59,546 bases of DNA from Deltaproteobacteria bacterium (GTDB lineage Bacteria > Myxococcota_A > UBA9160 > UBA6930), in contig VGRF01000029.1 in assembly GCA_016875395.1 (NCBI GenBank), forward strand, positions 1-59,546. Reading direction: 5' to 3'. A program made the translations under genes and the position numbers. Position 1 is the stretch's first letter. Each line of letters opens with the position of its first letter. Shown here in pieces: positions 1-8,315 of this stretch. Below the pieces are notes generated by a model, which was not told the DNA's origin, did no database searches, and saw only the letters and a list, made by a program, of their open reading frames with translations.

Positions 1-127
1 CGTGGATGAACCGATTCCGCCGGCTCCTCGTCCGCTGGGAGAAGCGCGAGCAGAACTACGAGGCAATGCTCCATCTCGCCTGTGCCTGGATCACGATGAA
101 ACTGGCTGGGGTTTTCGGATAGGCTCT
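1..127 (+). mobile_element. 3' end of an IS5-family insertion sequence (transposase C-terminus and right inverted repeat)
   Basis: The frame from base 3 reads WMNRFRRLLVRWEKREQNY and ends ...MKLAGVFG with TAG at 120-122. This is the C-terminal signature of IS5-family DDE transposases, the stretch just after the catalytic glutamate. The stop lies inside the right inverted repeat at 110-127, whose reverse complement AGAGCCTATCCGAAAACC also opens the element at the right edge of the window. TA follows at 128-129, fitting the 2-bp TA duplication of IS427-type members. The rest of the transposase lies outside the window. The IS edge is about 60 bp upstream of the molybdenum hydroxylase operon. Confidence 0.88.
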
Positions 128-190
128 TAGGACAGCGGCAGAGGCGCCCCGGGCTTGGGTACGGTTCGCGCTTCCCCAGAGGAGCACGCG

Positions 191-2455
191 ATGACGACGA
201 ACGGCAAGTACAAGTGGGTGGGCACGCGTCCGATCCGGCACGACGGCGTGGACAAGGTGATCGGCAAGGCCAACTACGGCGCCGATCTCTCGTTCCCCGA
301 CATGCTGTGGGGCAAGCTGCTCCGTAGCCCCCACGCGCACGCGAACATCAAGCGCATCGACGTTTCGAAGGCGCTGAAGATCGACGGCGTGAAGGCCGTG
401 CTCACCGCGAAGGATCTGCCCGACCTCGCGTCGCAGGCCGCCGAGGGCGGCGAAGGCCACGGCGGCGACTTCCGCGACATCTCGCTCAACTGCATGGCGC
501 GCGACAAGGTCGTCTACCACGGCCACGCGGTCGCGGCGGTCGCGGCGACTTCCCAGGACATCGCGGACCTCGCGCTCGCAGCGATCGAGGTCGAGTACGA
601 GGTGCTGAAGCCCGTGCTCTCGATCGATGCGGCGCTCGCGAAGGACGCGCCGATTCTTCACCCAGGCCTGCGTACGAAGGGCGTGAAGCCGGACTCGGTA
701 CCGACCAACGTGGCTTCGCGTGTCCAGTTCGGGAAGGGCGACATCGCGAAGGGCTTCAGCGAGGCGGAGTACGTCATCGAGCGCACGTACCGCACGCAGA
801 CCGTGCATCAGGGCTACATCGAGCCGCACGCGGTCGTCGCTCGCACGAACGCCGACGGCCAATCGATCGTGTGGTGCTGCACGCAGGGCGCGTTCATGGT
901 GCGCAGCTACTGCGCCGCGGTGCTCGGCCTCGACGTCGGCCAGCTCAAGGTGATCCCGAGCGAGATCGGCGGCGGCTTCGGCGGCAAGACCACGGTCTAC
1001 ACCGAGCCGATCGCGATCGCGCTCAGCCGCAAGACGGGGCGCCCCGTGAAGATGGTGATGTCGCGCGAGGACGTGTTCCGCGCGACGGGCCCAGCGGGCG
1101 CGGCGACGGTCGAGATCAAGCTCGGCGCGAAGAAGGACGGCACGCTCGTCGCTGCGCAGTCGCGCATGTGGTTCGAGGCGGGCGGCTTCCCGGGCTCGCC
1201 GGTGGGCGCGGGCGCGATGACGGTGTTCGCGGCCTACGACATTCCGCACAGCGCGATCGAAGGCTTCGACGTCGTCACGACCAAGCCGAAGACGGCGGCG
1301 TACCGCGCGCCCGGCGCGCCGCAGGCGGCGTTCGGCATGGAGCAGGCGCTCGACGAGCTCGCCGCCGAGCTGCGCATCGACCCGATCGACCTGCGCATCA
1401 AGAACGCGGCGAAGGAGGGCGTGCAGGCGCCGTACGGCGCGAAGTTCAGCCGCGTCGGCTTCGTCGACACGCTCGAAGCCGCGAAGAAGCATCCGCACTA
1501 TCGCGCGCCGCTCGGGCCGAATCAGGGCCGCGGCATCGCGTCGGGCTTCTGGTTCAACGTGGGCATGCAGTCGAGCGCGGAAGTGCACCTCGCCGAAGAC
1601 GGCGCGGCGACCGTAATCACTGGCAACCCCGACATCGGCGGCTCGCGCGCATCGATGGCGATCTGCGCGGCCGAGGAGCTCGGCATCGACGTCGCGAAGG
1701 TGCGGCCGATCGTGGGCGACACCGACACCGCGGGCTATTGCGACCTGACAGGCGGCTCGCGCGTCACGTACGCGACGGGCATGGCGGTGATCGAGGCCTC
1801 GCGCGACGTGATCCGCCAGCTGCGCGAGCGCGCGGCCAAGATGTGGGGCTGCGACGTCGCGCTGGTCGAGTTCAGCGAGGGGCGCTGCCAGCCCGTGAAG
1901 GGCTCGGGCGTCGAGAACGACCCGCTCACCGTGGCGCAGATCGCCGCGGCGGCGGGCAAGACCGGCGGGCCCATCAACGGCCGCGCGCAGGTGAATCCGC
2001 CCGCGGCGGGCCCCGGCTTCGCGACGCATCTGTGCGACGTGCAGGTCGATCCCGACACCGGCCGCGTCGACGTCATCCGCTACACGACGATCCAAGACGC
2101 GGGCAAGGCCGTTCACCCGAGCTACGTCGAGGGCCAGATGCAGGGCGGCGCGTCGCAGGGCATCGGCTGGGCGCTCAACGAGGAGTACGTGTTCGACAAG
2201 CACGGCGTGATGGAGAACGCCGGCTTCCTCGATTACCGCATGCCGGTGGCGAGCGACCTGCCGATGATCGACACGGTCGTGCTCGAGATCGCGAACCCGC
2301 TGCATCCGTATGGCGTGCGCGGCGTGGGCGAGGTGCCGATCGTGCCGCCGCTCGCGACGGTCGCGAACGCGGTGAAGAACGCGACGGGCGTGCGCATGAC
2401 CGACCTGCCGATCTCGCCGCCGAAGCTGCTCGCGGCGCTGCAGGCGCGTTCGTAG
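191..2455 (+). CDS. Xanthine dehydrogenase family, molybdopterin-binding large subunit
   Basis: This is the catalytic large subunit (754 aa) of a heterotrimeric molybdenum hydroxylase of the xanthine oxidase/CO dehydrogenase family. Visible motifs are the glycine-rich GGGFGGK (about residue 260), AYRAPGAP (about 370) and a C-terminal GVGE (about 714), whose Glu matches the catalytic base of the family. The active-site loop lacks the AYRCSFR motif of form I CO dehydrogenase, so the substrate is unknown (purine, aldehyde, aromatic acyl-CoA or another heterocycle). The ATG at 191 follows GAGGAG at 180-185 and is preferred over an in-frame ATG at 155. It leads an operon with a MoaD-like protein and the FAD and 2Fe-2S subunits. 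Its upstream region is interrupted by the IS end. Confidence 0.93.
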   Translation: MTTNGKYKWVGTRPIRHDGVDKVIGKANYGADLSFPDMLWGKLLRSPHAHANIKRIDVSKALKIDGVKAVLTAKDLPDLASQAAEGGEGHGGDFRDISLNCMARDKVVYHGHAVAAVAATSQDIADLALAAIEVEYEVLKPVLSIDAALAKDAPILHPGLRTKGVKPDSVPTNVASRVQFGKGDIAKGFSEAEYVIERTYRTQTVHQGYIEPHAVVARTNADGQSIVWCCTQGAFMVRSYCAAVLGLDVGQLKVIPSEIGGGFGGKTTVYTEPIAIALSRKTGRPVKMVMSREDVFRATGPAGAATVEIKLGAKKDGTLVAAQSRMWFEAGGFPGSPVGAGAMTVFAAYDIPHSAIEGFDVVTTKPKTAAYRAPGAPQAAFGMEQALDELAAELRIDPIDLRIKNAAKEGVQAPYGAKFSRVGFVDTLEAAKKHPHYRAPLGPNQGRGIASGFWFNVGMQSSAEVHLAEDGAATVITGNPDIGGSRASMAICAAEELGIDVAKVRPIVGDTDTAGYCDLTGGSRVTYATGMAVIEASRDVIRQLRERAAKMWGCDVALVEFSEGRCQPVKGSGVENDPLTVAQIAAAAGKTGGPINGRAQVNPPAAGPGFATHLCDVQVDPDTGRVDVIRYTTIQDAGKAVHPSYVEGQMQGGASQGIGWALNEEYVFDKHGVMENAGFLDYRMPVASDLPMIDTVVLEIANPLHPYGVRGVGEVPIVPPLATVANAVKNATGVRMTDLPISPPKLLAALQARS

Positions 2456-2465
2456 CGAAGGCGAG

Positions 2466-2708
2466 ATGGCTGTCGTGATCGTGCCGAACGCATGCCGCGG
2501 GCTCACGGGGAGTGAGCGCGTGACGCAAGCTGCCGTGAACGTGGCCGGGTTGTTACGGGCGCTCGACGCCCGTTACCCGGGCTTCGCGGAGGCGCTCGGC
2601 CCGCGCTTCGCCGTCTCGATCGACGGCGTCATCCACGGCAATGCCGACTACGAGCGGATCGAAGACGACGCGGAGGTCGCGTTCTTGCCGCCGATCGCGG
2701 GCGGCTGA
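2466..2708 (+). CDS. MoaD/ThiS-family sulfur carrier protein
   Basis: This 80-aa protein ends in AGG, with the hydrophobic and acidic run VAFLPPIAGG that is typical of MoaD/ThiS ubiquitin-fold sulfur carriers. The C-terminal Gly-Gly is adenylated and thiocarboxylated by an E1-like enzyme. It starts 10 bp after the large subunit and is followed 43 bp later by the FAD subunit, so it belongs to the operon. The context suggests it supplies sulfur for molybdopterin dithiolene synthesis, or for the Mo=S ligand, of the neighbouring enzyme. No MoaE or E1 gene is in the window. A role in thiamine or tungsten-cofactor sulfur transfer cannot be excluded. Confidence 0.85.
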   Translation: MAVVIVPNACRGLTGSERVTQAAVNVAGLLRALDARYPGFAEALGPRFAVSIDGVIHGNADYERIEDDAEVAFLPPIAGG

Positions 2709-2751
2709 GCCGGAAAACTCGATCCAGCAGTCACGGAATCAGGAGACCCCC

Positions 2752-3621
2752 ATGCAGAAGTCTTATGAAGCGCCGCGCTCGGTGGACGAGGCGGTGGCCG
2801 CGCTCGCGAAGCACGGCGCCGCCGCGCGCGTGCTCGCCGGCGGCACCGACCTGCTCGTGCAGCTGCGGAGCGGCGCAAAGAAGCCCGCGGTCCTGGTGGA
2901 CGTGAAGCGCATCGCCGACCTCACCGCGATCTCGCTCGACGCGAAGGGCGCGACGATCGGCGCCGCGGTGTGCGGCGACGAGCTTTCGCACCGAAAGGAC
3001 CTGATCGCGCTGTGGCCCGGCTTGTTCGAGTCCGCCGCGCTGATCGGCTCGAAGCAAGTGCAGGGCCGCGCGTCGATCGGCGGCAACCTGTGCAACTCCT
3101 CACCCGCGGCGGACACGACGCCGGCGCTGATCGCGAACGACGTGCGCTGCATCATCGCGGGCCCGCGCGGTCGCCGCGAAGTCGCGGCGGCCGAGTTCAA
3201 CACGGGCCCGGGCAAGAACGTGCTCGCGGCCGACGAGCTGCTGGTCGCGCTGTTCGTGCCGCGCCCTGCAGCGCGCACCTCCGACGCGTACCTGCGCCTC
3301 ATCCCGCGCACCGAGATGGACATCGCGGTGGTGGGCGCGGGCGTGAGGCTCACCCTCGACGCGAGCGGCGTGTGCACCGCCGCGCGCGTCGCGCTCGGCG
3401 CGGTCGGGCCAACGGCCTTCCTCGTGCCGGAGGCCGGGGCTGCGCTGGTCGGCAAGAAGCTCGACGACGCCTCGCTCGCCGCCGCCGCTGCTGCCGCGAG
3501 CGCCGCGGCGAAGCCGATCGACGACAAGCGCGGCACGATCGCGTACCGCAAGCACGTCGCGGGCGTGCTCACCAAGCGCGCGGCGCGCATCGCCGCCGAC
3601 CGCGCCGCCGCCCGCCAATAA
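2752..3621 (+). CDS. Molybdenum hydroxylase FAD-binding (medium) subunit
   Basis: This is a 289-aa FAD-binding subunit of the CoxM/CutM/XdhB type, which passes electrons between the 2Fe-2S subunit and an external acceptor. Supporting motifs are AGGTDLLVQLR near residue 27 (pyrophosphate loop), GxxxxQGRASIGGNLCNSSPAAD in the middle (the second FAD loop), and a CO-dehydrogenase flavoprotein C-terminal domain ending KRAARIA. The length is normal. AGGAG at 2741-2745 lies 6 bases before the ATG. The gene ends in TAA within one of the TAACAA motifs discussed in the findings. Confidence 0.93.
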   Translation: MQKSYEAPRSVDEAVAALAKHGAAARVLAGGTDLLVQLRSGAKKPAVLVDVKRIADLTAISLDAKGATIGAAVCGDELSHRKDLIALWPGLFESAALIGSKQVQGRASIGGNLCNSSPAADTTPALIANDVRCIIAGPRGRREVAAAEFNTGPGKNVLAADELLVALFVPRPAARTSDAYLRLIPRTEMDIAVVGAGVRLTLDASGVCTAARVALGAVGPTAFLVPEAGAALVGKKLDDASLAAAAAAASAAAKPIDDKRGTIAYRKHVAGVLTKRAARIAADRAAARQ

Positions 3622-3649
3622 CAACTCGCTCTCAGCCTCGGAGACTCCC

Positions 3650-4123
3650 ATGCCCAAGCTCCACATCGAAACCACGCTCAACGGCGAGCCCGCCGAGTTC
3701 CTGTGCGAGCCGCACCAGACGCTGCTCGACGCGCTCCGCAACAACGTCGGCCTGACGGGCGTGAAGGAAGGCTGCGCAACCGGCGACTGCGGCGCGTGCA
3801 GCGTGATGTTCGACGGCCGCCTCACCTGCGCCTGCCTCGTGCTCGCCGCCGAGGCCGAGGGCCGCAAGATCGAGACCGTCGAAGGCGTCGCGGCGCCGGG
3901 CCAGCTTCATCCCGTGCAGCAGAAGCTGCTCGAGCACGCGGGCCTGCAGTGCGGCGTGTGCACGCCGGGCATCGTGGTGGCCGCGAAGGCGCTGCTCGAG
4001 AAGAATCCCGACCCGTCGGAGCGCGAGATCCGCTTCGGACTCGCGGGCAACCTCTGCCGCTGCACGGGCTACGACAAGATCATCCGCGCGGTGCAGGACG
4101 CCGCGGCGACGATGCGGGGCTGA
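3650..4123 (+). CDS. Molybdenum hydroxylase 2Fe-2S (small) subunit
   Basis: This is a 157-aa CoxS/CutS-type iron-sulfur subunit. The N-terminal plant-type ferredoxin domain has GCATGDCGAC followed by a fourth cysteine in RLTCAC. The C-terminal four-helix domain has CGVCTPG and NLCRCTGYD, the paired CxxC and CxC that hold the second cluster next to molybdopterin. It relays electrons from molybdenum to FAD. A GGAG is placed just upstream, and the gene closes the four-gene operon. Its 3' end overlaps by 44 bp the end of a convergent small gene. Confidence 0.95.
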   Translation: MPKLHIETTLNGEPAEFLCEPHQTLLDALRNNVGLTGVKEGCATGDCGACSVMFDGRLTCACLVLAAEAEGRKIETVEGVAAPGQLHPVQQKLLEHAGLQCGVCTPGIVVAAKALLEKNPDPSEREIRFGLAGNLCRCTGYDKIIRAVQDAAATMRG

Positions 4124-4274
4124 GGCTTCTCAGCGGCCCGGCTTGCTCGCCGTCTTCTCGCTCGAAGGAGCGGGGGGGCGGCTTCACTGGCGGCATCGGG
4201 ATCACGACGCCTGGTTTGGGGAAGCGTCCACTCCGATCGGATTTCGCGGTCGGTCTGGCCGGCTTTTCACTCAT
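4080..4274 (-). CDS. Small proline/arginine-rich protein, coupled to the upstream 2TM protein
   Basis: This is a predicted 64-aa protein starting MSEKPARPTAKSDRSGRFP, with a central run VVIPMPPVKPPPRSFERED and a basic tail. Its ATG overlaps the TGA of the upstream 2TM gene (ATGA at 4271-4274), so translation is likely coupled. No domain is recognisable; the composition suggests a disordered, ligand-like peptide or an accessory/antitoxin partner. Its last 44 bases overlap the end of the 2Fe-2S subunit gene on the other strand. It is supported by the overlap and the unusual sequence, not by homology. Confidence 0.5.
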   Translation of the reverse strand: MSEKPARPTAKSDRSGRFPKPGVVIPMPPVKPPPRSFEREDGEQAGPLRSLSPASSPRRPAPRG

Positions 4275-4780
4275 GAGTTCCTCCCGGGGTAGCGGGCGAT
4301 AAAATAGTCGCGCGTCAGCTGGTCGGCCCGCGTGGACAGGGTCGAGTCGCTCGGAATCGTCAGCTCTCCAAGGCACCGATACTCGGCTTCCGCTTTGCGC
4401 TCTCGGAGCGAAATTCGCATCTCGTGAATTCGGCGCTCGTCCACAATTCCCTCGGCGACGTCGAACCAATCTCGTTCGGCGGCCAAGAGCAGCTGTTCGA
4501 GTTCCACGCGATAGCGGGGACACTTGTGAAGGCGTTCCCTCAGCGAGAAGACGTGGCGCACGGTCGCGATGACTTGTGATGCGGCGATCACTCCGGCCCA
4601 AACAAAGCCGAGCTCGCTCCAGATCGCCCAGCCGCTGATGCTCGCACTCGACGCGACCGCGAGGATCACGTCGATTCGCCTGTGAAGTGTCTCGTCCCGC
4701 TGAATGAGCTCGAGGAGGTAGTTCGACTCCCAACCGAACTCGGTCATCTCGGTCCAGTACTGCTGCTGACACGCACTCAT
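4271..4780 (-). CDS. Hypothetical two-transmembrane protein (SLATT-like architecture)
   Basis: This is a 169-aa protein of unknown function. Residues about 35-70 hold two hydrophobic stretches (VILAVASSASISGWAIW and FVWAGVIAASQVIATV), followed by a charged helical C-terminal half rich in Arg and Glu (SLRERLHKCPRY, ISLRERKAEAEYRCLGEL). Two TM helices near the N-terminus plus a cytosolic helical tail recall 2TM pore-type effectors such as SLATT proteins, but I see no diagnostic motif. Its base composition is less GC-rich than its neighbours, which suggests acquisition. It is coupled to the small proline-rich gene through an ATGA overlap. Confidence 0.6.
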   Translation of the reverse strand: MSACQQQYWTEMTEFGWESNYLLELIQRDETLHRRIDVILAVASSASISGWAIWSELGFVWAGVIAASQVIATVRHVFSLRERLHKCPRYRVELEQLLLAAERDWFDVAEGIVDERRIHEMRISLRERKAEAEYRCLGELTIPSDSTLSTRADQLTRDYFIARYPGRNS

Positions 4781-4848
4781 GTACGCAACCTATGCCCGAG
4801 CCTCGCCGAGGCGCGACGAAAAAAATCGCCAAACGCTGCCAAACCGCG

Positions 4849-5790
4849 TCAGACCAGCGCCGAGAGCACCCGCGCGCCCGCATCATCGCAAGCTGTTACG
4901 GGAACGATCGCGATCTCGTCCGCGCCCGCGTCGAGGTAGTCGCGCAGGCGCGCGCGCAGCTGCTGCGCGTCGCCGAGCGCCGCGACTGTGCCGAGCAGGG
5001 CGCGCGGCACTTCGTGCGCGAGCTTCGCCTGCGGCTCGCCGCTGCGTGCGCGGTCGACGAGCGCGCCGAAGCCCGCCGCGCGGAACATCTCGCCGTAACC
5101 GGGCGGCGCGAGATAGACGCACACCTGGCGCGCGAGCTGCGCGATCGCCTCCGCGCCCGGATCGAGCGCAGCGGTGAGCCAAACCGCGAGGCGCGGGCGC
5201 GCGCGGCCGGCGGAGCGCGCTTCGCGCTCGAGCGTGGCGCGCGTCTCGCGCACCGCCGCGGGTGTGACGAGATTCAGCAGCGCGCGGTCCGCTTCGCGAG
5301 CGGCGACACCTAACATCTTCGGGCCGAACCCCGCGAGCGTGAGCTCCGGCGACGGTGCGGCGACGCGCAGCTTGAAGCCTCGCTCGTTGCGGTCGCCGCG
5401 GAGCAGCGGGCGCAGCGCGGCGATCGTCTCGCTCGCGCGCTCGGGAAGGCGCGCGTACTCGCGTCCGTGCCAGCCCGTGACGATCGCGGGGCTCGAGGCG
5501 CCGAGCGCGAGCCGCGCCGGGCGGCCGCCGAGCTCGCTCACGCTGCCCGCGCCGAGCGCGAGCGCGACGTGGCTGCGCACGCCGAGCGCGAGCGGGCCGA
5601 GCGTGAGCGCGAGCTTCGTCTCGCGCGCGATCGCGCCGCCCAGCGCGAACGCGTCGAACGTCGCCATCTCGCCGATCCACAGCTCGGGGTAGCCGAGGCG
5701 GTCCGCTTCGCGCGCGATCTCGAGCGCCTCGCTCGCGGGGCGCCCGAGCCAGTACGGCAGCACGACCGCGTGGGCGATTCGTCCGCTCAT
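4849..5790 (-). CDS. LLM-class flavin-dependent oxidoreductase
   Basis: This is a 313-aa TIM-barrel protein of the bacterial luciferase-like monooxygenase family (FMN- or F420-dependent). Features are the N-terminal AREADRLGYPELWIGE strand-helix unit, TLGPLALGVRSHVALA, GGRPARLALGASSPAIVTGWHG around residue 95-110, and a C-terminal DYLDAGADEIAIVPV repeat typical of the family. The substrate is not evident. It is a single gene, convergent to nothing close and divergent from the SIMPL gene at 5904. A second, more clearly F420-type member lies at 32.7-33.7 kb. Confidence 0.85.
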   Translation of the reverse strand: MSGRIAHAVVLPYWLGRPASEALEIAREADRLGYPELWIGEMATFDAFALGGAIARETKLALTLGPLALGVRSHVALALGAGSVSELGGRPARLALGASSPAIVTGWHGREYARLPERASETIAALRPLLRGDRNERGFKLRVAAPSPELTLAGFGPKMLGVAAREADRALLNLVTPAAVRETRATLEREARSAGRARPRLAVWLTAALDPGAEAIAQLARQVCVYLAPPGYGEMFRAAGFGALVDRARSGEPQAKLAHEVPRALLGTVAALGDAQQLRARLRDYLDAGADEIAIVPVTACDDAGARVLSALV

Positions 5791-5903
5791 CGGCGTGACT
5801 TCCGGTCGCCGTGCGCGTTGAAGGAATCGGCGGAGTGCGTCGTCACATCGCCGACCCTATCGCGGGCGTGGCTAGTGTGCGCACGCCCATCAAGGAGCTC
5901 TCA

Positions 5904-6617
5904 ATGTCCGCGTTCCGTTCGCTCGCTCGAGTTCTCGCCTTCTCACTCGTGTTCGCAGCAGCCGCAGCGATGTCCGCGCAAGTTCTGCCGCAGCCGCGCA
6001 ATCAGGTGAGCTTCAGCGTGTTCGCCGAGCGCGAGGTCGCGAACGACTGGACCACGGGCACGATCGGTACGACGGCGTCCGGCTCGGATCCCGCGGAGCT
6101 CGCGGCGCGCATCAACAAGCAGATGACGGAGGCGCTCGCGCTCGCGAAGCAGGCGAAGGGCGTGAAGGTGACGAGCGGCTCGTACAACACGTACCCGGAG
6201 TACGGCGACGGCAATCGCATCGTGCGCTGGCAGGCGAGCCAGGACTTGATCCTCGAGAGCAAGGACACCGACGCGGTGGCGAAGCTGCTCGGCAAGCTGC
6301 AAGCGAAGGGCCTCTTGCTGCGCGGCATCTCGTTCTCGGTGTCGCGCGAGACGCAGCGCAAGCTCGAAGACGAGCTGATCGCCGAGGCGATCGAGAAGTT
6401 CCGCTCGCGCGCGTCGCTCGTCGCGAAGAGCTTCGGCAAGTCGAGCTACGGCCTGATCACGGTGAACGTGGGCGGCGGCGGCTTCCAGCCCCCGATGCCG
6501 TACATGCGCGCCGACATGGCGATGATGGCGAAGGCCGAGTCCGCACCCGCGCCGAGCTTCGAGGGCGGCACCAGCCACGTGCGCATGGACGTGAACGGCA
6601 CGATCGAGCTCGAGTAA
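5904..6617 (+). CDS. SIMPL (DUF541) domain periplasmic protein
   Basis: This is a 237-aa exported protein. The start ATG at 5904 follows AAGGAG, and an N-terminal signal peptide (about residues 1-24, ending AAAAAMSAQ) precedes a SIMPL/DUF541 domain with its typical SVFAEREVANDW, the alternating-strand VTSGSYNTYPEY, and a C-terminal HVRMDVNGTIELE. SIMPL proteins form oligomeric periplasmic assemblies; the founding eukaryotic homologue binds a kinase, and bacterial roles are mostly stress-related or unknown. It stands alone, tail to tail with the hydrolase gene at 6639. Confidence 0.85.
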   Translation: MSAFRSLARVLAFSLVFAAAAAMSAQVLPQPRNQVSFSVFAEREVANDWTTGTIGTTASGSDPAELAARINKQMTEALALAKQAKGVKVTSGSYNTYPEYGDGNRIVRWQASQDLILESKDTDAVAKLLGKLQAKGLLLRGISFSVSRETQRKLEDELIAEAIEKFRSRASLVAKSFGKSSYGLITVNVGGGGFQPPMPYMRADMAMMAKAESAPAPSFEGGTSHVRMDVNGTIELE

Positions 6618-6638
6618 GCGCTCGCGCGCCGGCTGGGG

Positions 6639-7496
6639 TCAGCGCTTCGCCGCGAACGCTCGAATCGCAGCAAGCGCTTCGGGCTCGTCGAGCGCGGGCG
6701 CGTGGCCGCGATTCGGGACGATCGCCGCGAGCGTGTCGGGCTTGCGGCGGCGCATCTCGGCGAGTGTCGCCTCCGACAGGATGTCGGAGGTGGCGCCGCG
6801 AATCACGAGCGTCGGCACGCTCGCGAGCGGCGCCCATAACAACCACGGGTCCGCGGCTGCGGGCGCCGCGCCGCTTCCCGCGAACGGCTCGGCGATGCGC
6901 GGGTCGTAGTCGAAGCGCACGCCGCCGCCCGCGATCTCGGCGCACGCGCGGCGCGCGAACGCGAGCCAGTCCGCGTCGCCGTAGTCTGGGAACGCCGCGC
7001 CGTTCGCGGCACGGCACGCCTCGGCGGCCTCGCGCCAGCTCGCGAACGCGCCGCTCTTGCCCACGTAGCCGCGGATGCGCGCGAGCCCGGCTTCGTCGAT
7101 CACGGGGCCGATGTCGTTAAGCACCGCGCCGCTGAGCAGACCCGGCTTCGCGCCGGCGAGCAGAATCGTGAGGAGGCCGCCGAGAGAGGTGCCGATCGCG
7201 AGCACGCGCGGCACGCCCGCGTGCGCGAGCAGCTCGACCACGTCGCGTAGGTACGTGCCGGGGTGATAGTTCGCGGCGTTCGGGTCGTATGCCGACTGCC
7301 CGCGGCCGCGCAGATCGGGTGAGAGCACGCGGCGCGAGCGCGCGAGCTCCGTGGCGAGCGCCTCGAAGTCGCGCGCGTTGCGCGTGAGGCCGGGCAGGCA
7401 CAGCGCGGGCGGCAATGCGGGGCTCGGCGGCCCGGGGTAGTCGCGATAGGAGAGGGCGAGGCCGTCGCTCGAGACGTAGCTGCGTGTCGTCCACAT
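6639..7496 (-). CDS. Alpha/beta hydrolase
   Basis: This is a 285-aa alpha/beta-hydrolase-fold enzyme. An oxyanion-loop-like LCLPGLTRNARDF is followed by DLRGRGQSAYDPN, the nucleophile elbow GTSLGG (Ser) and a C-terminal GHAPALDEPEA that supplies the catalytic His. The conventional HG before the oxyanion loop is replaced by PG. The ATG at 7496 gives a protein starting MWTTRSYVSS without a signal peptide. The substrate is unknown; the overall pattern resembles small ester or lactone hydrolases. Confidence 0.85.
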   Translation of the reverse strand: MWTTRSYVSSDGLALSYRDYPGPPSPALPPALCLPGLTRNARDFEALATELARSRRVLSPDLRGRGQSAYDPNAANYHPGTYLRDVVELLAHAGVPRVLAIGTSLGGLLTILLAGAKPGLLSGAVLNDIGPVIDEAGLARIRGYVGKSGAFASWREAAEACRAANGAAFPDYGDADWLAFARRACAEIAGGGVRFDYDPRIAEPFAGSGAAPAAADPWLLWAPLASVPTLVIRGATSDILSEATLAEMRRRKPDTLAAIVPNRGHAPALDEPEALAAIRAFAAKR

Positions 7497-7608
7497 GCAC
7501 CCGAGGTTGCCGCGCCGACGCTCTTTTCCGCTCGCTCGCGTTCGCCGATGCGCGGCCACGATTCGCTTGCGCGCGGTACGTTCGCGCGCGACGCGAGGTA
7601 CGCGAATC

Positions 7609-8286
7609 ATGGCGATGCGGGCGACGACGATCGCGATCTGCGCCGCGGCGCTGCTCGTCACGGGCTGCACCGTGCCGACCGCGCGCATCCCCATCGACCC
7701 GCGCGGCCCTCAGCTCGCGACCGCGCAGTTCGGCGACTTGGTGGAACAAGTCGTCGACGCGCCGGGGAACCTCTACCTGCGCCGCCCGCGCCCCGACTTC
7801 AGCGCCTATCGCGCGCTGCGCTTCGAGCAGCCCGGGATCTACTACGACCCGCGCGTCACGCCGCCGCTCGTGCAGGACCACTCGATGCTCACGCGCAGCC
7901 TCGCCGACGTCGTGAGCACGGGCATCGGCCGCTCGATCCCGCTGCCGGTCGTCGCGCTGCGCGGCCCCGGCGTGCTGCGCGTGCGCGCCGAGGTGAGCAA
8001 GCTCGAGTTCGACCGTGCGCGCGCGTCGAACTCGCGCGTCACCTCGATCATCCAGCCCGGCGCCGCGGCGATGTTCGTGCTCGAGATCGCCGACGACGAG
8101 ACGGGTACGCCACTGCTGCGCATCGCCGGCCGCCGCCAACTGCCAGGCGGCATCTACACGGGCCCGTGGGCGCCCGACATCGACCGCTCGATCCAGCTCT
8201 TCCGCGGTTTCGTCGAGGACGCGCGCAAGTGCCTCGCGTTCGTGGTGCGACCTGCGCGAGCGGACGGCGACGAGGCGAGTCGATGA
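7609..8286 (+). CDS. Putative lipoprotein, DUF3313-like
   Basis: This is a 225-aa exported protein whose N-terminus MAMRATTIAICAAALLVTGC carries a clear lipobox (VTGC, Cys about residue 20). The mature part has DFSAYRALRFEQPGIYYDP and a MLTRSLADVVSTGIG region. These resemble the opening of DUF3313 lipoproteins, in which an extender strand is followed by a domain binding an unknown ligand, and the family match is by pattern only. Thirty bases downstream is a small membrane protein on the same strand. Confidence 0.72.
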   Translation: MAMRATTIAICAAALLVTGCTVPTARIPIDPRGPQLATAQFGDLVEQVVDAPGNLYLRRPRPDFSAYRALRFEQPGIYYDPRVTPPLVQDHSMLTRSLADVVSTGIGRSIPLPVVALRGPGVLRVRAEVSKLEFDRARASNSRVTSIIQPGAAAMFVLEIADDETGTPLLRIAGRRQLPGGIYTGPWAPDIDRSIQLFRGFVEDARKCLAFVVRPARADGDEASR

Positions 8287-8315
8287 TGCAGCTCACGAAG
8301 AAAGGCTGACGCGCC

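Noticed and set aside
56-2506. Long minus-strand open frame (816 codons) over the molybdenum hydroxylase gene
   Set aside because: Its composition is extremely Arg/Ala/His-rich and has no domain pattern, while the plus-strand frame carries clear XDH motifs. Long antisense frames are common in such GC-rich DNA.
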